Position numbers and translations under genes: made by a program
Shown: one piece after another, positions 4,777 to 8,061 of the stretch
Position numbering within the stretch: position 1 is the first letter of the stretch
Layout of the letters: every line of letters starts with the position of its first letter
Notes under the pieces: generated by a model
The model's input: the letters and a program-made list of their open reading frames with translations, nothing else
What the model was told of the DNA's origin: nothing
The model's database searches: none
Assembly (NCBI GenBank): GCA_913053665.1
Contig: CAJXGR010000139.1
Location: 1 to 8,061 of the forward strand
Origin: an uncultured Spirochaetia bacterium
GTDB lineage: Bacteria > Spirochaetota > UBA6919
Length of the DNA stretch: 8,061 bases
Reading direction: 5' to 3'

Positions 4777-4890
4777 ATTTCCTCAGAGTTTAATTTTCCT
4801 GGTAATGAATCGATAACATATAGTATAAGTAATTTTGTTTTTATTTGCTAAATCAGAAAGTATATTTATTAAACTGTGCAGTGAAAGGCT
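4777..4890. promoter_or_regulatory. Divergent intergenic region between queG and the 611-residue gene
   Basis: 114 bp of AT-rich DNA that must carry promoters in both directions. Toward queG the best -10 is TATACT, with a weak TTAGCA 18 bp before it. Toward the plus-strand gene TTTGCT is followed after 17 bp by TATTAA. Both are poor matches, so positions are approximate. No operator-like palindrome is evident. Confidence 0.3.
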
Positions 4891-6726
4891 ATGGAAGATC
4901 TAATCGTTGGAAAAAGTGGTCGCCCGATTTTAGTCTATGACATTTTTGCAATTATATTAGAAAACAGTATTCTTGCAAGACTAGATAAGAGAAGGCAGGA
5001 TGAGGGCTTATCAAGTGACTTTATTAAGCCCTATGTAAGATCCTTACTCAAGGACAATGATCTTAGCGGCACAGATGATGTTAGAGTCTTGAAATCAGAA
5101 CAAATTGACTCCATGCATTTTGATGCCATTCAAGAGATATTTACGGATCTATTGGAGGAAAGTGATTTTGAACCCTTTACTGGAGGGTTTAAGTCTGAGA
5201 TACACAGTCTATTAAATTTGATTCACAAGTTTGACGAAGGAAAACACCTTGAGACAACAAGCGAAAAAAAAGAAATAGCCTTGATTTTAAGATTATGTTA
5301 TGAGATCTATCGGCGGGTTATGGAGGAGGCTGAAAGTAAGGGAGATCCTAAAAGTTATCTCATGGGCCTTAAAGTTGCTGATAGTCTAAACATACCAACG
5401 AACACCCTGGAATATCAAAATGCAGCTCAAAATCATCACGTACTTATATCCATTGAAAGAGCTTTAGAACGTCTTTTACTTCCCCAGATCATTGATCCTT
5501 CTGAAATGCTCAAGTACTATATCTACTTTCCTAATTTTCAAGATCTAAAAATAGACATAAAAAACCTTGTGAATATGGGTCTATCAATCCCCGAAACGGA
5601 GTCCAGAATTGCTGAGTTCTATGGTCAATATTACTCATTTGACGTAATGGAGATCTTTACGGCCCCTGTTTTTTCTAGAGATCTTTTATGGGCCCTTTGT
5701 CCAAACGATTTGTATCGACCGAGCATCAAGAAAATATTAGACTTTTTACACGGGGAAATTGACGTAAGAAAAAAAGCTTTTAAGAAGTTTATTGACCAGG
5801 AAATTAAAGAGCTTAAAATCAAAGTCCTGGGATTTGGGGAAAACGTATTGGGTGTCATTGGACTTTTGATTATTATGCTGGACGAGAACAAAGATGGCCA
5901 ATTCATTGTGGGACAGGTGACAAATGTCTTTGTCAAGATCTATCAAAAGATAGTCAATAACGTTCATTTGGATGTGGATGAAAAGATGGAGCAGCTGAAA
6001 GAACTGGTAGACAAGAAAAAGGAGTATTGTTCTTCCAATATGATAAATACATTGAAAGGGGAATATCAGGATTTAGCCAAGGAAAAGATGGACCTTCATA
6101 AACTGTTCTTTGAAAATCACTATCAAAGAAAACCAGTCAAATATCTTTTCCTGATTTATATCGCTTATAAAAACAATGATACGGCCTTCCTGCTGGAAGT
6201 GATGCAAGGAGAAGGTGAAAACAGAGTACTAAGAAACTATTCACGGGATTTACTTTTTAAAAAGCTGAGTGAGTTGGATACCATAACAAGTATAGAGAAA
6301 ATTGCAAGCATCAAAGGCGCTTACAGGAATTACTTCAAGCTTATGACCAGTGACAAAGAATCCTTTGACTATCAAAAAGAAATCCTTCTCTACCTGCTAA
6401 AAATGATGACTGAAACACAAGTCTCTCCTTATAAACATTTCTTCACTGATATGAGTGATGTTTTTTTAAGAGAAATCCATAAAGTATTGGACATAGAAGT
6501 ATTTAATAGGAAAGTAGGAGGGAAATTACAAAGATCCGGGGATGAGGCGAAAATTAAATTATCGGCCTTTTTTATTGAAGGGAATTATTACAAAAAACTT
6601 AAAGAGAACCTGGAACGCCAAGGGCCTGCCAAAGAAGAGATTAAACGGAAGATAGAATTACGCTTTGACAATGATTATAAAACTATAGAAGAACGGTTCT
6701 ATAAACTAAGGAGAAAACTCAAGTAA
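4891..6726 (+). CDS. Large protein of unknown function, 611 residues
   Basis: I do not recognise this protein. It is rich in Lys, Glu, Leu and Ile and appears almost wholly alpha-helical. Visible parts are an N-terminal KSGRPILVYDIFAIILENSI segment, an acidic helical region (about 60-150), an aromatic stretch YYIYFPNFQDL (209-219), one strongly hydrophobic segment (VLGFGENVLGVIGLLIIML, 312-330), charged possibly coiled helices (360-410) and a basic tail ending RRKLK. There is no signal peptide and no nucleotide-binding or metal motif. The hydrophobic segment contains Glu and Asn, so it may be a buried helix rather than a membrane span. The ATG has GAAAGG only two bases upstream, and a TGA at 4882 rules out any earlier start. 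The end overlaps the convergent nucleosidase gene by 8 bp. Spirochaete restriction is a guess. Confidence 0.85.
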   Translation: MEDLIVGKSGRPILVYDIFAIILENSILARLDKRRQDEGLSSDFIKPYVRSLLKDNDLSGTDDVRVLKSEQIDSMHFDAIQEIFTDLLEESDFEPFTGGFKSEIHSLLNLIHKFDEGKHLETTSEKKEIALILRLCYEIYRRVMEEAESKGDPKSYLMGLKVADSLNIPTNTLEYQNAAQNHHVLISIERALERLLLPQIIDPSEMLKYYIYFPNFQDLKIDIKNLVNMGLSIPETESRIAEFYGQYYSFDVMEIFTAPVFSRDLLWALCPNDLYRPSIKKILDFLHGEIDVRKKAFKKFIDQEIKELKIKVLGFGENVLGVIGLLIIMLDENKDGQFIVGQVTNVFVKIYQKIVNNVHLDVDEKMEQLKELVDKKKEYCSSNMINTLKGEYQDLAKEKMDLHKLFFENHYQRKPVKYLFLIYIAYKNNDTAFLLEVMQGEGENRVLRNYSRDLLFKKLSELDTITSIEKIASIKGAYRNYFKLMTSDKESFDYQKEILLYLLKMMTETQVSPYKHFFTDMSDVFLREIHKVLDIEVFNRKVGGKLQRSGDEAKIKLSAFFIEGNYYKKLKENLERQGPAKEEIKRKIELRFDNDYKTIEERFYKLRRKLK

Positions 6727-7459
6727 TTCCTTCGATTATAAGCAATAAACATTCCAACTGTTTTCTTTTAAGAATCTTCATTTTCTGATAGATATGATAT
6801 AAATCCCTTATCATACAAGGCTTCTTTATGATCTCAATGGCCAAAAGCCATGTACGAATATTCCCATTATCCCTGATAAATGGGCTTAAATCCAGAATAG
6901 ATTCATTATAGGGATCGAGAATAAATCGAATGGAGGCGAAGGGTATTTTCATAGTGTGAAGCCATTGAGCAATATGGTAGCTTTCCATATCGATTAATGC
7001 TGCAGAAGGACAGGAAAGCCTCTTTTTGGCCTCCTGAGAGCCTATAATATGATCGACAGTGAGTCCATGTTTTGTATAGTATGGAATGGACTTAAGATCA
7101 AGTATATCCATGATTTCCTTGAGAAAATCGTGAGATAAAGAGAGGGTCGAAAGGGTTTTATGAGGGTCTATTATTGAGACTGAGTCCTGAAGGACAAGGT
7201 CACCAAAGGAAAGGTTAGTGGAAAGGCCTCCTGATACGCCGATGGACAGAATCCTGGATACTTTGTATCGATCCAGAAAGTATTTAAGACCCCACTGGAC
7301 ATTTCCCTTACCCATACCTGTGATCAACCAATAGAACTGTCTTTGTCCTAAACGGCTGATATAGATAAAGGGTGAGTGGTGGATCTGAGAACTATCTAAT
7401 CGTTTGATAATGTGGAGACTTTCTTCCCTAAGGGCTGATACGATTAATATAGCTTCCAC
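6719..7459 (-). CDS. Nucleosidase/phosphorylase superfamily protein (MTA/SAH nucleosidase-like)
   Basis: A member of the purine/uridine phosphorylase superfamily, which cleaves N-glycosidic bonds of nucleosides such as methylthioadenosine or S-adenosylhomocysteine. In order: a short beta strand and EE (12-13, equivalent to the catalytic-site Glu of MTA nucleosidases), VSRILSIGVSGGLSTNLSFGDLVL (67-90), the ribose-binding core, DMES (157-160), the Met-Glu pair that holds the ribose hydroxyls, and SIRFILDP (176-183) with Asp182 at the base-activating position. DMES plus R-x-x-x-D also resembles hopanoid-associated phosphorylases, so the substrate is open. The 246 residues include a longer, divergent C-terminus. 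The start is GTG at 7459-7457 with no clear ribosome binding site; no ATG is available in frame. It begins 31 bp after the tmRNA gene on the same strand. Confidence 0.75.
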   Translation of the reverse strand: MEAILIVSALREESLHIIKRLDSSQIHHSPFIYISRLGQRQFYWLITGMGKGNVQWGLKYFLDRYKVSRILSIGVSGGLSTNLSFGDLVLQDSVSIIDPHKTLSTLSLSHDFLKEIMDILDLKSIPYYTKHGLTVDHIIGSQEAKKRLSCPSAALIDMESYHIAQWLHTMKIPFASIRFILDPYNESILDLSPFIRDNGNIRTWLLAIEIIKKPCMIRDLYHIYQKMKILKRKQLECLLLIIEGIT

Positions 7460-7490
7460 ATTGTTTTCTGGGATACCATGAAAATATTAT

Positions 7491-7845
7491 TGGAGGCGGC
7501 GGGATTTGAACCCGCGTCCTGAAACTAGACGTGACAAGCGTCTACATGCTTAGTTCGTGTTTTAATGGTTCAGAAGATGTTGAGGAACACAAACAAATCC
7601 ATTGGCATCTCCCTATCCTTTAAAGTTTCACCGAAAATACAAGGCAGATTTTCGGCTAACCCCAAGTAAGTTTACGCCCGACAAGAGACCCTTGGGGCCA
7701 ACCCTAATGCCAGACGGCAGCTTAGATTAAGCTGCGAGTGCTAAATTATCTTCGGCACTTAAAAAGTTTTGAGAAAGTTTACGGGACTTCTCAAACCCGA
7801 CATGCATCTTATACACCTACAAATCAGTCGAAACCTATCGCCCCC
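7491..7845 (-). ncRNA. ssrA: Transfer-messenger RNA (tmRNA, ssrA)
   Basis: tmRNA acts with SmpB to free stalled ribosomes and tag the unfinished protein for proteolysis. The minus strand starts GGGGGCGATAGGTTTCGACT, the conserved opening. It ends with a T-arm (GCGGG-TTCAAAT-CCCGC) and CGCCTCCA, which pairs with the 5' GGGGGCG, including the G3-U70 pair needed for alanine charging. CCA is not encoded. The mRNA-like part reads GCC GAA GAT AAT TTA GCA CTC GCA GCT TAA (7756-7727), giving the tag AEDNLALAA. Choosing GCC as resume codon rests on the preceding TTAAGT, similar to ATAGTC in E. coli. GC-rich paired segments consistent with pseudoknots flank the tag. It is a one-piece tmRNA of 355 nt, a usual size. 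Confidence 0.96.
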
Positions 7846-7890
7846 TCCTTTTATAGAACACTTGAATCGTTTAAAATACTATATATATGA
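7846..7890 (-). promoter_or_regulatory. Gap between DUF192 gene and ssrA with a possible -10
   Basis: 45 bp of AT-rich sequence. TATAAA (7855-7850 on the minus strand) lies four bases before the first G of tmRNA, so transcription may start almost at the mature 5' end. No good -35 is seen at 16-18 bp, so read-through from the upstream gene is also possible. No terminator hairpin is present. Confidence 0.3.
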
Positions 7891-8061
7891 TTATTTCTTC
7901 GGTTTAAGATAGTCAAACCTTACACCAGCCTTTACTTTTTTCTTTTCAAACCACTCTTTATTCATCTCGAGGGCGTATTTTGCTTTCCTGGAACACTCTA
8001 CAGGTTCCAAAGAGTGGGGTTTCATTTGGTGAACCTCGATAAGCCTTTTGTTCTCATCAAA
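7891..8061 (-). CDS. DUF192-family protein, C-terminal part (N-terminus outside window)
   Basis: The last 56 residues of a gene that runs in from beyond position 8061, stopping at TAA 7893-7891. The sequence matches the end of the DUF192 domain: F-D-E-N-x-x-L-I-E-V-H-Q-M-K-P-H-S-L-E-P-V, then KAKYALEMNKEWFEKKKVKAG, the conserved Tyr-Ala-Leu-Glu strand and final helix before the Gly. DUF192 proteins are small, often exported, and of unknown biochemical role. The tail is Lys-rich (KPKK). A signal peptide cannot be judged because the N-terminus is missing. The gene ends 45 bp before ssrA on the same strand. Confidence 0.85.
   Translation of the reverse strand, partial: FDENKRLIEVHQMKPHSLEPVECSRKAKYALEMNKEWFEKKKVKAGVRFDYLKPKK

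Noticed and set aside
5631..5967. Two overlapping minus-strand ORFs within the 611-residue gene
   Set aside because: They overlap each other and a long open gene, are Ser/Phe-rich and show no domain.

Overview
The window looks like a low-GC, flagellated bacterium, most likely a free-living spirochaete of the Spirochaetales/Treponema-like group. This rests on the combination of bactofilin, a monocistronic fliS behind a sigma-28-type promoter, a Crp-like regulator, tRNA genes without encoded CCA and a large protein I recognise from no family. No rRNA or universal marker gene is present, so the assignment is moderate (about 0.6).

Region 1 (1-1230) has an accessory character. It holds the 3' end of an unrecognised gene, a KTSC-domain gene whose natural start appears to be ATA, an apparent 3' remnant of a leucine-rich-repeat gene, and a minus-strand hicAB toxin-antitoxin operon with a near-palindromic candidate operator. 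It ends at a GC-rich REP-like hairpin (1196-1230). Region 2 (1230-1740) has no convincing gene. It holds a doubtful 39-codon ORF, a 7-bp tandem repeat, a purine-rich tract, two small palindromes, an 11-bp-phased array of four GCCTG motifs and a plausible promoter.

Region 3 (1740-3750) is housekeeping and motility. Bactofilin (cytoskeletal scaffold) and fliS (flagellin chaperone, TTG start) run on the plus strand. tRNA-Gln and tRNA-Ala follow on the minus strand under their own promoter, then a Crp/Fnr-family regulator on the plus strand. Region 4 (3751-7459) holds queG (last step of queuosine synthesis, minus strand), which abuts the crp-like gene with no gap. Divergent from queG is a 611-residue protein of unknown function, whose end overlaps by 8 bp the end of a convergent nucleosidase/phosphorylase-superfamily gene.

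Region 5 (7460-8061) is a complete one-piece tmRNA gene (ssrA) on the minus strand with predicted tag AEDNLALAA, followed by the C-terminal end of a DUF192 protein. The order DUF192 - ssrA - nucleosidase is all on one strand with short gaps and no visible terminator, so partial read-through is possible.

No CRISPR array, insertion sequence, transposase, integrase or replication origin was seen. The least explained items are the 11-bp-phased array upstream of bactofilin, the apparent ATA start of the KTSC gene, the REP-like hairpin and the 611-residue orphan.
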